This document shows, one piece after another, positions 10,380 through 22,669 of a stretch of DNA of 64,000 nt. This DNA is from Anastatus disparis (taxonomy: Eukaryota; Arthropoda; Insecta; Hymenoptera; Eupelmidae), in the NCBI GenBank assembly GCA_017163975.1, contig JAFFSR010000291.1, positions 1,989,001 to 2,053,000 on the forward strand. Reading direction: 5' to 3'. The translations under genes and the position numbers were made by a program. The notes below the pieces were generated by a model. The model had not been told where the DNA came from, searched no databases, and was given only the letters and a program-made list of their open reading frames with translations. Positions within the stretch are counted from its first letter, which is position 1. Each line of letters opens with the position of its first letter.

Positions 10380-12250
10380 GTGTGGAAAGAGGTTGCGAAA
10401 GCAAGACATCAAAAAATGGCGTCGGAAAGCCAAGAGTCCATTCCCGTAACCTCAAAGCGAAAGCAGCCAACGCAAAACATCATGGCGGAACGGGTTGAAC
10501 TACCCACAGTCAAATTATTTAAAAAATCTACTGTCTCATCAAATTTCATGGATAGACAAATTAAAAAAGCTTTTAAAGAATTTGGATTGAAAAAACAAAG
10601 TACAGTTCAGTCCAATTCACTAGCAAAAAGATCATTTCACTTATCAGATATCAATCTTGAATACCAAAAAGACAAAGACAGATAGCCCAACGATAGTACG
10701 ATATCTCTGGCCGCTAGCTCGGGCTCATTAGTCGGAGACATAAATAATAGTCCCGCAGACTGCACGGAAATACGCGAAGAAAACAATGAATGAATTTTCC
10801 CATAAAAATTTGTTAAAACGGCCACCATTCAAAGGTACACAGTAACAAGCACAATTTGATACTATGAAATCTAACATGTTTAATGTACTAGACAAGGATA
10901 GCACTCAGTCCGGAGTAGACGATCAAACAACCAACTCTCATTATAATAAATCTAATAATAAAAGAATCAAGCCACCGCCTATATATTGCAAACACAGTTC
11001 AGCTAAATCACTGATCAATGCCATTGCACAAGTAATCGATAAAAAAAGTTTTATTTAAAGGACTTCGTAGAGGAGAGTCTGACAAATCTGACAATCATAA
11101 CAGCTGATATGGAAACCTACACTAAACTTAAAAAGCAACTAAAAAAAATAGATGTACAATTTTTCACATGCACAGCACAGAATGAAAAGAGCAAGCTTCT
11201 TGTCTTGAAAGGAATAAACGATATATATACGCCTGAAGAAGTAAAATCAGAACTTACTAATATGAACATACCGAATGTAGAAATAAAAAAAATTGAAAAA
11301 CTTAGAGTTAGTGCGAATTGTACACAAAAATCCCATTTATTAGTTCAGCTCAACTTTAATAGCATTCAAAAAATATCACCGTAATCAAAAACATCCTTAA
11401 CCTTAAAGTACAATGGGAGACCTTTAAGAAAAAAATTGTCTATCAATGCCATAGATGTCAGCGAGTGGGACATGCAAGCATAAACTGTAATTTAAAGTAT
11501 CGCTGTGTCAAATGCAAGGAAGATCATGAGCCTGGCCAGCGCAGAAGAACAAATAAAGAAAGATCATCACCACCATACTAAGTCAACTGCTGTCAAGAAG
11601 GTCACACAGCCAATTATTGTGGCTGCGCTTATATGAAATTCGCTAAATCAATAGTACAAGATATAAAAGAAAATCGCACCAAAAACAGTTCTGCAAAGAA
11701 TCATAGAACTACCACTCCATCTATATCACATGCTAACGCCGCAGCAAGTAACAACACTCACACCAGCTCGCAGAAGCCGCAACATAACACCGTACCTCAC
11801 AACTCTACTGAAGATATCGCCACGATACAGACATGTGCAATCAAGAGCGTCGAAAGCCTTTTCAACAACTTTAAAAGAGAACTTTTAAATACGATAAACA
11901 CACATAACGCTAACCTACAAAACCAAATCACGGAACGAAACCGTAAGCTAAAAATTCGACAAACTAAATTTACATGTGAGTAAAACTAAATAAATTCATA
12001 ATAATGTCAATTAATTCAAACATGCATAAACAGAGTTCAGCTGTAACAATTACAGGTTATCTTTTTTAATCATAACATACTGTAAAATATTAGTTTAGTA
12101 AACTAACGTCGAATAACATATTATATAAAGTTTAAATCCTGTGTAAATATCTTAATAGGTATAAAGCCTGTGTAATTATTGTAAATAGCGGTGGGAAGTG
12201 CTTCAGCGCTATCCCTTTTTATTTATTTTTATTTCTTTTTTTTTAAGTCA
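10380..12250 (+). pseudogene. Jockey-type LINE, ORF1 (gag) only, internally deleted
   Basis: ORF1 can be followed in three frames. A basic N-terminus starts at 10380. A segment at 11109-11384 contains QFFTCTAQNEKSKLLVLKG and NIPNVEIKKIEKL, typical of Jockey-clade ORF1 before the zinc knuckles. Then comes the knuckle region at 11440-11640, with CHRCQRVGHASINC, CVKCKEDHEPG and a third knuckle with a stop in front, ending GHTANYCGC. A Ser/Asn/His-rich tail runs to 11983. These proteins bind the element RNA. No reverse transcriptase or endonuclease ORF follows. The sequence passes directly into a 3' UTR-like region with a GC-rich hairpin (12193-12215) and a T-rich end. It is therefore an internally deleted, frameshifted copy. 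Confidence 0.8.
12193..12215 (+). other. Hairpin in the LINE 3' region
   Basis: GGGAAGTGCTTCAGCGCTATCCC can fold with stems GGGA/TCCC and AGTGC/GCGCT, and a T-run follows. Hairpins near LINE 3' ends can serve reverse-transcriptase recognition. The link is inference from position. From 12250 to 12590 no gene is seen. Confidence 0.4.
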
Positions 12251-12592
12251 CAGAAGATTTGGTTTTTCAATGATTATAATTTTCCAAACACACCTATACA
12301 TAAATCAACGTTATACTAGTCTAATTTCAGACAAGGCGTACTATTAACAAATTATAAAAATAATAACAAGAGTCATTGTTAATCTACGAGTCCTAGCTAC
12401 CTAGGCAATACGATTAATATACACTATATTGTAACTCAATTTTGTATCTTTTTTTGGTTATTCGTTATAAGAAAAATATGTATCTGTGCATACAACTCAA
12501 TGTATCTTAATATTTTGTAAATAAACAATATTAATAAAAAAAAGATAGGAATACTTAAATGACATTATTAAAAATACGAAAAATATGGATCT

Positions 12593-13276
12593 AGACAAAA
12601 CATGTTGCTCTGATATCGAGAAATTACAATTAGAAAATGCTTTATTGAAACAACTGGTTACTGAAATGAAAGAAAAAAACAACTTACTAAAAATTTTTAA
12701 AAGCAACAATAAAACGGAGAAATTGCATATAAACCAACATACACTAAAGTAGTATCGACAGGAAATACAAAACCAAAAAGAATTCCAAAAATAATAATAA
12801 AAAAGAAAAATAATGACGATACAAACGATTTGAAAAAGTATGTTACTCACTACTTGACCAAAAAGAAAACTGTTCAAACGAAAAAAATATTTTCAAAGAA
12901 TGACAATGAAATGCATATAGACTGGTAAGAATGAAGCAAGTATGAGTGAAGCTGAAAAAATCTTAAAAGAGAAATTGGCATATTGCAAAATTGAAAAAGA
13001 AGAAATTAAAAAACCAAGAATGAAGATAGTAGGTGTAGATAACTTTGAGAAATTGGACCAAAAAGCTTTAAAAGCTGACATAAATAAAAGAAATTTTTGA
13101 AATTCTTAATCGGAATGTGTAGTATTACATCACTACGAGAATGAAAAAAGTAAACAGATAAGTATTTTAATAGAGGTGTCCACAGAAATTTACAAATACA
13201 TAAAAAAAACAAAAATAGGGTTTTCATTGGGTATCAAAATTGCAAAGTGTATGACGATATCAACGTTAGGTCATGT
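12593..13276 (+). pseudogene. Second LINE ORF1 (gag-like) remnant, truncated before its zinc knuckles
   Basis: Reading starts MDLDKTCCSDIEKLQLENAL, a coiled-coil-like N-terminus, and after frameshifts gives EIKKPRMKIVGVDNF, then SECVVLHHYENEKSKQIS, then IEVSTEIYKYIKK and NRVFIGYQNCKVYDDIN. This order is typical of insect LINE gag proteins just before CCHC knuckles. The coding similarity ends at CY near 13276, where a dispersed repeat begins. Antisense open frames here are shadows. Stops and frame changes make it dead. Confidence 0.65.
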
Positions 13277-13915
13277 TATAGTCCAGTAGAATAAACGAAA
13301 AAAGAGCTAAAATTTAATGTAATTAGTAACAGGTGCAGACCACCAAAAATGGCTTTGTTGGATGATTAGAAATGAAACTCTGGAATTACCCTCAAAATTT
13401 GAGCCGTCAGGAATTTGTAAACAATGATTTAAGGTGCAAAATTCGTAAAAATCACTGTTTTTTGAGGTAGCTCGAAATCGGTTGCGATTTAGTATATGAA
13501 AATTATACTATTAGTAGGTATTTCAAAGATGATTAATTTGAGACGTCATTGATGAAAATTAGTTAATAACTTTTATAAATAATGATAAACAAAAATCGAA
13601 AATCGCGAAATTTTAAAATATTTGTCATTTGATAAAAAAAGGATGTACATGTTTGTAATTCAACAAAAATGTGCCTCTTATTATCCTTAAGTTACCATAA
13701 AAATTTCATAAAAAATATTAATTATTTTAAGAGATATTCTGTTTGTTTATTAAAACGAGGTCAAATGTACGTTAAAAAATTCACCCAAAAACGTCATGGT
13801 AGAGACTTTAAGATAATCATATAATATTTAGATATTAACGTAAATTTTATAAATTTGATGTGAAATCGTGTCCATTTTATTATTTTCAACCTAAATATGG
13901 CAAAAAAAAGTAAAT
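13277..13915. repeat. 640-bp dispersed repeat, inverse copy at 55.1-55.75 kb
   Basis: The left end TAGTCCAGTAGAAT matches the inverse of ATTCCACTGGACTAA near 55735. Matching blocks run through GTAACAGGTGCAGACCACC, GAGCCGTCAGGAATTTG, CAAAAATCGAAAATCGCG and CGTGTCCATTTTATT. The repeat truncates the LINE gag on its left. From 13916 to 14670 no gene is recognised; a GC-richer patch with GGGGCGAAGC-like text at 14515-14610 is unexplained. Confidence 0.75.
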
Positions 13916-14679
13916 TTTTTTCTTAATGGTTTTTTTAAAATGTTTTTGCAACTAATAAAAATATCAATATAGGGATTCGATATTCTCATTACTGGCAATT
14001 TTACGCAAATTTTAAAAAAAGAATGCTCTAGCTTAATTAGAAGCCGAGATTATTTTTTTTTTTAAATTCGCCAATTGTTTATTTATAAAGATTAAGGACT
14101 GCAATTTTTATCACAGCTAGTATAATACTTGAAGTTTATGATTCCATTATATCAGAGATAAAATAAACATTTTGCAATGTTAAAAATTAATATTAAAGTA
14201 ATCAAGATTGCTACTAGCAGTAAGAGTAATTTTTCCTACCTTGCAAGAATATTGATCTGACGAGTTATAATTCATGTTCCGATTAAAAATTCATTGTATC
14301 TCCGTTAATTACGGGTGACAATAAATACGAGGGCAAAAACACCCTTACTTCCGTGGATAACATATTACTTTTCCATACACGAAGGGCGTCCAATTTAGCC
14401 ACATTGAGAATAAATTCATAAATAATACATGAAATAACGTCATTAATAGATGATAAAATTAAAATGAAAATGAGGAAATAAGACTGTCGAATTCGCCTCG
14501 GCAAGAAGCAGTTGGGTACGGAAGGAGGACGGAGTTCAGAATGGAGACCCACATGGAGATCAGGGGGCAAAGCAGCGCCAGGGGATTCGGGAGGCGAAGC
14601 CCCCGACTACAAAAAAATATCTTAAAAAACCATTTAACTAAAAAAAATCTAAAATTAAAGAAATTGCCCTCGAACCCAT

Positions 14680-15240
14680 CAGCCTATCGACAGATCAACT
14701 CATCAAAACCAATGACCCATCGACCCATCATCCTGCCGATCCACGTTCTCTTTGACCCATCTACCCATGCAACCATCAATTTATTGAACCATGAACTTAT
14801 CGACCCATTGATTTATCGACTAATCAATCTATTTACCCATGAATCCATCGATCAATAGACCTATCAACTCATCGATCCATTCAACTTCTGACACCTATAA
14901 AAAAATTCATCCACCCATCCATTAACCCATCAACGAATTCATCTATCCACCCATCAGCCCATAAACCCTTTGACAAATTCATCTATACGCCCATCAACCG
15001 ATCGACTATATCATCTATCCACCAATCAGTCCATCAACCCATCGATTCATCAACCCATCGACATATTCATTTATCGACCCATCGACATAGTTATTTATCC
15101 GCCCATCGACCCATCGTCATATTTATCGATTTGTCCATCAAACCATTGAGCTGTCATTTTATCGTCCCATGAATCCACCCATGAATTCATTGAACCACGC
15201 ACCCATTACTTAATTTATACATTGACTCATCTACCATTCA
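14680..15240. repeat. Degenerate CATC-type minisatellite, ~8-bp periodicity
   Basis: About 560 bp are built from variants of CATCGACC, CATCAACC and CATCGATT, often as runs such as CATCAACCCATCGATTCATC. The repeat explains the high C content of this strand. An open frame that enters the array from 14541 is a by-product of the period. From 15245 to 16220 the DNA is AT-rich with no gene seen. Confidence 0.8.
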
Positions 15241-16222
15241 GTATAATTCTAAGACACGAAATGTAAATTTCTTATTGGTAAAAATTAATCACGCTTATTA
15301 AAAAATTACTTTTTTGCCCTTGGGTAAAAAAGAGCTATTTTAGCCTCTAAGAATAGACATAAAAAATTGAATTTCACGCCCTGAGTGTGAAAAAAAATTT
15401 TTTGAGCTTGAAGTGACTGATTTCTAGGACATTTAATTATTTTTTCGTAAAAATAAGGTCGTTTGTATAATGTTTTTAATTGTGAAATTAAAGAAATTTC
15501 AAAAAAATAATTTATTGAATTATTATTACATTCAAGACATAAAGAATCTTCATTATTCAAATTAATGAAACATTTTGAACAATAAAATATATGAATTATT
15601 TTCTTTGAGTTGTATTTATTAAAATTGAAAATGATTTAATCTTTTTCTTATTTACAAAAATGACGTAAGTCGATTTGTTTTAACTGCATTTGATTTAACA
15701 TTTCTGTTACTCAGAAATTATTTTAACCAAATTGTAATGTAAATATACATTCAGTAGAATAGATTTTTTGTTATATTTATATTCGTAAAATTTGATTAAA
15801 AAAATTATTTTACTAAATATATTTTTTGTTTTGCAAAAAAAGATTTCTGAATTTAATTTACCAATATTTTATTTTTATATATTATATTAAAGATTTTAAT
15901 ATCACCTATATTGTATACTTTATAGATATGATATAAAAAAAAGTTAAAAAGTTTTCAATTAAATGTGGTGAAACTTTAATTTTTTATTTGAAATTATTTA
16001 TCATTATAAATGTTGATATAGCAATATCCAATATATTGCCAATATGTGGGAATAATGTGGGTTTTGGTCCTAGGGATAGATATATGATAAATTTTGGCGA
16101 AACATTGAAAAAATTTTGCCAAGAGATTTTTAAATAAATGCAAAATATCGGATATTGTTCCACCAATATCTTGGCAGTACGAATTTTTTTTACGCGGGAA
16201 ATTATTTGAAAATCAATATTCT

Positions 16223-16322
16223 TATCGGACGTGCAACGTACATTATATAAATTCGTTATTATAGTCTTTGTATAAAGTATATGATAAGGGAATAGTATGA
16301 AACTGGAAGTTCGGAGAATCGC
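16223..16322. repeat. Repeat module with inverse copies at 17.30-17.35 and 18.85-18.92 kb
   Basis: The first half (TCGGACGTGCAACGTAC, TAGTCTTTGTATAAAGTA) recurs inverted at 18850-18915. The second half (GGAATAGTATGAAACTGG, AAGTTCGGAGAATCGC) recurs inverted at 17300-17350. The module thus joins two inverted-repeat pairs enclosing 1.0 and 2.6 kb. It may be the edge of a retroelement rearranged by inversion. Confidence 0.65.
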
Positions 16323-16329
16323 GACTCCG

Positions 16330-16610
16330 AGCATCCAAGCTAAAAGTCGCACATGTGCTGAATCAGCACTTCGCCGCGGGCAACTTGCATTGTCGTCTTA
16401 GACAAGGACGAGCGTCAGACCATCGCCGGGCGTGCTAGAGTAAAGTCATAAGTAGCCTCTCTCTCATATTGTATCGGTTTATAATAACCATTCAGTCTAA
16501 GTTATATTATCTCTTCAATTATTTGCACCCTAGCAATCCCCGTAGGAGTGCATATCAGTTAATCCAAAGTAACACATTTTATTGATTAAGGAGACGTAAA
16601 ATGGATACTA
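16330..16610 (+). other. GC-richer candidate retroelement leader
   Basis: A GC-rich patch (CACTTCGCCGCGGGC, CCATCGCCGGGCGTGC) is followed by CTCTCTCTC, a TAATAA motif and the phrase AAGGAGACGTAAAATGG, which looks like an LTR/leader region running to a short ATG frame (MDTTPKLININYLSILLQ). No LTR partner, primer-binding site or gag was found. Low confidence. From 16610 to 17300 no gene is supported. Confidence 0.25.
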
Positions 16611-17299
16611 CACCTAAACTCATAAATATTAATTACCTGTCCATTTTATTGCAAAATTTTCAGCAAAGAAATGCATTAATTTGTAGAATATACGATAAGT
16701 GTTCTGTTAAATTTTTAAATTTAATAGAATAATTAATATAATAATTAATATGAGGATTATTCTGTTAAATTTTTAAATCAATTCATTCATTAGTTATTGA
16801 ATATTTTGGGTTCCAATATTATTTATTAAAATTTTTCGATTTTGTACTAGGAATTCAAATATCTAAAAAACTAATAAATTGATTCATTTGAAAATTTAAC
16901 TAAATAATTATCATGGTACATATTATAGCATTTTGCATTTCTTTTTTAAGTAAAACTTCTTTACCGTCGGTATACACTTCCCATAAGAGACGTATAAAAA
17001 AAATTATACGGGAATGAATTGATTTCGTGACGGTACATGCAACGAAACTAATGAAACGGAAGTGTATATATATATAGGAGGAGCGTCTGCGCCTCGTATA
17101 TGCAAATCAAGGTACTAAATACGTATAAAGAAACATTCGTGCGACTGACTTGATGGCAAACGCACATATATAGTATATGTATACATGCATATTATATATA
17201 CAATACAAATATCTGAATCTGATCTGAATAAATAAAGAAAGCAATAGCACGCGTTTGCTCTTTTTCTTTCTCTATAACGTTTTATGGTGAACCCCAAGT

Positions 17300-17355
17300 G
17301 AATCGCAATTCTCCGAACTTCCAGTTTTATACTATTCCATTATCATATACACGGA
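17300..17355. repeat. Inverse copy of the 16.27-16.32 kb module
   Basis: GCAATTCTCCGAACTTCCAG and TACTATTCCATTATCATATA are the reverse complement of 16273-16320 with four differences. Confidence 0.7.
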
Positions 17356-17705
17356 GAACTTTAAAAATACCTACTCAGTGTAGTGCGGTAAATTTCTATA
17401 CGCAGTCACCAGAAAGCCATGGGGTAGGCTGATTTAAATAGATACTAGTAGTGATATTTAATCGACTCACATTAGTACTAATTATTATACACCTAAACTC
17501 GGGATTTTACCAGATTAGTACTGGAAATTCAGATATTACTATAAGTACTTTTATTTTTACGACTATGTACAGTATTTATTTTATACAGTATTTATATTTA
17601 TTTATTCTTACGACTCACTCTTTTTCAGCAATCAATATGAAATAAAGAGCAATCGCAAAATTCTAGAAAATAAATCACTGTACATAGTAATATAAGATCG
17701 GCTAA

Positions 17706-18402
17706 CCAAGAGAGTGTCTGAGTTGCGGGTCACAGATCTTGATCCAACTTCGAAATAAGTATTTAGGTACCAAAATATGAGTAAAGCCACAGCGGTACGG
17801 TCTAACGCTTCGAAAAAGTGAAGTTATGGACGATTATAGTCTTACTTTCAGAAAAATATGAAAAAAGAACTCCTAATTGAAGTGTAAATAATTCTGTCTA
17901 GAAATGTCTTTAATAAATCTACAATAACCAAAATGAAAATAGAGAAAGCAGGCTTTAATTTGCTAGTTTCCGAATTACAAAATAATAATTAGAACTAAAG
18001 TTATGCTTTTTTAAAATTAAGCATCAAAAGAGTACTGAAAATCACCATCCTTCAAAATTTAGACTATTTTTGGTACTTTCTTACTGCTTAACTTTAATTC
18101 AGCATAGCTTTAGTTCTAATTATTATTTTTTAATTCGAAAACTAGAAAATTAAAGCTTGCTTTCTCTGCTTTCATTTAAGTTATTGTGAATTTATTAAAG
18201 ACATTTCTAGACAGAATTATTTACATTTCAATAATGAGTTCTTTTTTCATATTTTTCCGAAAATAAGACTATAACCGTCCATAACTTCAGTTTTTTGAAG
18301 CATTAGACCGTAACTCTGTGGCTTTACTCATATTTTGGTACCTAAATACTTATCCCAAAGTTTCATCAAGATCTGTGACCCGCCACTCAGTCACTCTCCT
18401 GG
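17706..18402. mobile_element. 697-bp palindromic MITE, TIR CCARGAGAGTG, TSD TAA
   Basis: The ends CCAAGAGAGTG and CACTCTCCTGG are flanked by TAA at 17703-17705 and 18403-18405. The arms of about 330 bp are inverted copies (CGGGTCACAGATCTTGAT, GGTACCAAAATATGAG). The terminal 11 bp resemble the 7550-8211 element but the body differs, so it is a separate family in one group. The TAA duplication fits PIF/Harbinger-type insertion. Confidence 0.85.
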
Positions 18403-18849
18403 TAAGATTAAATTAAATTTTTTTTCTTTTCTCGATTCTAATATAATCTCTTTTTTTACTGCAAGAAATAAAATTAATGTAATAATATATAATAATATAT
18501 AGACTTGAATAAACTGCTTAATTGGCTTAGCTCCTAATTTTCTAAAATTTTATTCACAAAATCAGTCGTGTCAAAAGTTTATTTGAACTAAATTTTTAGT
18601 TTACAAAACAGGAATGCTTAACTGCGACTATATCCCGCGTTTTCAGGGTACTGCAGATAGTATACGAAAAACAGGTACTATAATACGTTTTAAATAAGTG
18701 ACGGTATTTGTAAATTTACTACCTATCCCTTGTTTTAAAAATACTCAAACGAGTAGATGTAATATACGTACTGAGACCGTTAAAAACACTACTAGTATAG
18801 TAATTTGACCGACTTTTTGATTTTAGTATAAAGTTCTATGGTACTCCGG

Positions 18850-18915
18850 TATTTTCGTGTACTTTATACAAAGACTATAATAACGTACTTATATAATGTA
18901 CGTTGTACGTCCGAG
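18850..18915. repeat. Inverse copy of the 16.22-16.27 kb module
   Basis: ACTTTATACAAAGACTATAA, then TATATAATGTACGTTG, is the reverse complement of 16223-16275 with a few differences. Confidence 0.7.
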
Positions 18916-18964
18916 GCCACGAGGCTTTGGACCCCGGAGCCAAGAACGTACACATGAATACAAT

Positions 18965-19190
18965 AAAGAAATATTTATAATTGAATCCCTAAAGTATAAT
19001 TGAATATAATAATTTTTCAGTTTACCTATACGACCCGGTGCCCATCCTGGCTCAAAATTTTTTGATTTTTACTTCATGTATTTTTTTTATGTCATGTTTG
19101 TATTTTGTTATGAGTATGTTGTTTGCATATTATCTTATTATAACCTTCTATTTTTAAGTAATTTTTCATTTTAAATGTACAATACACGCG
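18965..19190. repeat. Dispersed repeat, inverse copy at 26.2-26.4 kb
   Basis: TTACCTATACGACCCGGTGC, CCATCCTGGCT and GAGTATGTTGTTTGC match the reverse complement of 26215-26420. From 19190 to 19930 the sequence is very AT-rich with no gene seen. Confidence 0.7.
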
Positions 19191-19929
19191 CTCGTAGCTC
19201 GTAGAAAATAACATCTTTTAAATATATTCGCTGAAATATAAAATATTAAAAATAATATGTATATTAAATTCAATATAGTTAAATATACAAAAAAATATTA
19301 CTTATACTTACTATTAAACAGTATTTAGAAATCCAAAAATTTTTTAAATTCAGAAATTTAGAATATTAAAAAAATTGTACCTGTTTTTATTATGACTAAA
19401 AATTTTGAAAACAGAAATTTAAAAAATTTTTGTGTATTATCCTTTTTTTTTGTCAATCTACTTAGAATTTTTTTAATCTTTCTGTTCTAATTTTTGTAAA
19501 TATTGTAAAATTATTTAATATAATTGTTTATAAAATTTTATATAATTTTTTACTTACTTTTATAAATAAAAAATAATATTTCTGGAAAATACTTCTTGGA
19601 ATTTTTATATGTAATATTAATTATGTATACATAATTCATACATATATATTGTATAAAAATAAATTATTTTTTAATTATTTATATTTTTAGTTAATAGTGT
19701 ATAACATTTAAAAATTGAGAATATTAAATTTAAATTTTTAAAAATATAATAAAAAAAATTTTTCAATATAAATTTATATTAGAAAATATATAATACCTTT
19801 TTTAATGTTTTTATATTATATAAACCGATCATAATTCAATTATGAACTGATCATATTTCAATTTATGAACCAAATTTTTTTTTACTGCAAATATATATTT
19901 TATTGTTATAAAAAATAATTTTATAATTA

Positions 19930-20318
19930 TCAATTTTCAAGTAAAATATTATTTACGTGATTTTTTATATGCCTTTTTAAATGATCATTTCTTGAAAATT
20001 TTTTATTACAAATAAAGCATGTAAATTTTTGTTTCCTATGCTTAGCTAATATATGTCTTATTAAATTAGATTTGGTACTAAAATTTTTCTTACAATAAAT
20101 ACATACTTCCTTTTTTTGTTCGTGAGTTCTTTCACGTCTTCTAATATTTTTAATTTTAATAAATAAGCCATATGTTCTACAACTTATAGTTTAAATATGA
20201 ATTCTATTAATATGTATTTTTAAAAATTCAGATGTAGAATAAGAATTTTTGCAAAACGGGCATTGAAATACATCTATTTTTCCTATTAATATTAAGTTTA
20301 AACATTAATTTTCATTAA
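19930..20318 (-). pseudogene. C2H2 zinc-finger protein fragment
   Basis: On the minus strand one frame reads FQCPFCKNSYSTSEFLKIH, then INRIH, a stop codon, a degenerate finger ending RRRERTHEQKK, then VCIYCKKNFSTKSNLIRH and FTCFICNKKFSRNDHLKRH, ending in a TGA at 19930. Three fingers keep the C-x2-C-x12-H-x3/4-H spacing. The protein would bind nucleic acid. There is no ATG in frame upstream of the first finger, so this is an internal exon or a fragment. The in-frame stop favours a pseudogene. Its host gene is unknown. From 20320 to 20940 there is no gene I can support, only a short ATG frame at 20680 (MSGTAHETATTPIFS). Confidence 0.55.
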
Positions 20319-20941
20319 ATAATAATTTTATAAAAAACTTGGGAAACATTTTAATTATATTTTATATATGGAGATTTATAATTTTATTTAAGTTTAATTT
20401 TATTCTGTTTCTATTACATTTAAAGAAAATAAAATGTAATAAGCATAACACATTTAATAATTTACATCAATGACTTTTTAGAGGTCCACCTTTGTTTTAT
20501 TTGACATTTTCATTGATTGTAATTTTCTAATATAAAAGAGAGAGAAAGAGAAAGAGTCTACTTACTCTTTACTCAGCTGCCTACCCGACACTGAAGTAGC
20601 TTTTGCTGATCGCTTGCCCTACGCACGCACTTATCTGCACAGTGAAAAATTTGTTAGATTTTGTCGACAAAAATCGCATCATGAGTGGCACGGCTCACGA
20701 AACAGCTACCACTCCGATATTTTCGACTAATTATTTTCTAACAGCTATGCAGAAACTGTTTTAGCTTTCAATTTAATTTAAAACAAGTTTTACAAAACAA
20801 AAAAATCTTCAATTTTAGTAAAATAAAAATAAAATATCCTTTAAGTGAATCAAATTTACACAACAAAATGAAATTTAAAAATCAATTAATCGTTAAAATT
20901 AAATGAAATGAATTAATAAAAATGGTAAAAATTTAAATAAA

Positions 20942-22457
20942 TTATTTCTTGAAAATTTCCGTCCAAACAATGTTATCTATTTTTGATGTATTATCTAAAT
21001 TATTTTGAATATAAATATTATTAAAAGTTTTACATCTTGACAAAGCAACGTATAATTGACCATGTGAAAACAATGGTCTTCTTATAAATAAGCCTACATT
21101 ATCGAAACTTTGACCTTGTGATTTATTTATAGTTATTGCAAATGCTAATATAATTGGAAATGGTTTCCTGTAAAGAATAAATGGTAATGAAGAATTATTT
21201 CCTGTATTTAAAGTAATTTTTGGAATAAAAACTTTATTTCTACTTTTATCGCCTGTTATTATTTCAGCTTCAATATTATGCTTGTATAAATTTATAATTT
21301 TCAATCGTGTACCATTACATAATCCTTCCGATATACTTGAATTTCTTAACAACAGTACTATAACATTAACTTTTAAATTAATTTATGAGGTGGTAAACCT
21401 TCTTTAATTTTATTTAAAAATTCTATTTGGTAATTCAAATAAATGTTATCATCGGTTCGATCAACACCTTTATGCGTAGCGTAATCAATACTATAATATG
21501 TTTCAGTTTTTCCATTTAATAAATTTAATACTTTTTTATTTAAATTAATAATATCTTCAGTATAAGGAGCTAATATAATTTTTTCTTTGCAACAATTTTT
21601 ATTAATATTTGAATAAATTTTAGAACAAATATCGTTAGTTTGTAATTTGTTTGGAATTAGGAAAGGGTTTATTTTGACATCACCAATTTGTAACAGAAAT
21701 GAAGCAAATTTTTTATTTTTAGATCGAATATTTTTTGTTAATTTTAATATACTAAAAAATTGCCATAAATATGAACTTTTTATTGTTTTTTCTATAATTA
21801 AATTTCTATTACTATGTTCAACAACTGGTAAAATTTGTCGAAAATCACCACCTAAAATAATTAATTTTCCACCAAAAAGAAAATCACTATCACAAACATC
21901 TTTTAATGTATTATTAACTATTTCTAATGCTTTTTTTGGAATCATTGATGCTTCATCCCATATTATTATATCAGCTTCTCTTAATTTTTTTTATCTGATT
22001 GTAATTCTAAAATTGCATTTTCAATTGTATTTAAATTTAAAGGTAATCTAAAAGTCTAATGACTTGTCATTCCTTTAGGTAATAAAGTAGATGCAATACC
22101 AGTCCAAGCCATAGACAAAATTTTTTTAATAATTGATATAAAATAAAATATTAAAGTCTTATTTAAAAAAGTTTTTCCTGTTCCTCCAGGACCATCAATA
22201 GAATATATTTTTTTATTATCTTTTTCAGTTAAAATTTCAAAAATTAATTTTTGTTCATCGTTTAATTTAATATACATTAATTAAAATTTTTTTTGTTTTC
22301 TATTTCATCATGATGATTATTGTTCAAAGTAATTAAATTTATTTTTAGTTCAGGTAAACCAAAATTTACACAAGACATATATTCATTAATAAAAATATTA
22401 TTAAGTTCAAATAAAGCATTATTTTCTTTATTTTTATTAAAATCTTCAACAAAATAA
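20942..22457 (-). pseudogene. Helitron PIF1-like helicase domain, frameshifted
   Basis: The minus strand encodes the C-terminal SF1B helicase of a Helitron. Motifs appear in order: Walker A GPGGTGKTFL (near 22190), Walker B IIIWDEASM (near 21960), GGDFRQILPVVE (near 21860), GLCNGTRL, AFAITINKSQGQSF and FSHGQLYVALSRC (near 21060). The helicase would unwind DNA during rolling-circle transposition. Lesions are a stop codon in GMTSH-TF near 22056, a frameshift near 21985 and another near 21373, so the copy is dead. Upstream coding (NNIFINEYMSCVNFGLPE) is cut at about 22457 by other sequence, so the Rep domain is not attached. Codons are extremely AT-rich. Confidence 0.85.
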
Positions 22458-22490
22458 TTAGTAGTGGAGGTTGGCGCGCTTGCGCACAGG
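22458..22490 (-). mobile_element. Candidate Helitron 3' terminus inserted in the helicase
   Basis: Read on the minus strand, a hairpin GCGC-AA-GCGC (22474-22485) is followed by GCCAACCTCCACTA and CTAA, then T. Helitrons typically end in a GC-rich hairpin, about 10 nt, and CTRR with T after it. Here CTAA then T abuts the broken helicase, suggesting a second, non-autonomous Helitron jumped in. The 5' end was not found. Confidence 0.4.
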
Positions 22491-22669
22491 GGGCTTGCGG
22501 AATTTCCATTTTACCATGTTTGATGTCATTTATTCTTTTAAGCAATAATTGTACATTTTATAAAATTTATCATAAAAATTATGAACTTAATATGTTTGTT
22601 CTATATATTTAAATTAAAAGCAGTAGGTGCAAGCAATAAAAATTAGCAAGAAGCTTTTTAAATGATGGG

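Noticed and set aside
12497..13227. Phe/Leu/Ser-rich antisense open frames
   Set aside because: They are shadows of the LINE gag relic on the plus strand, which has recognisable motifs.
14541..14858. 105-codon open frame
   Set aside because: Most of it is the CATC minisatellite, whose period keeps the frame open. No recognisable domain.
21647..22051. 134-codon plus-strand frame
   Set aside because: It is antisense to the Helitron helicase, which shows full motif order on the minus strand.
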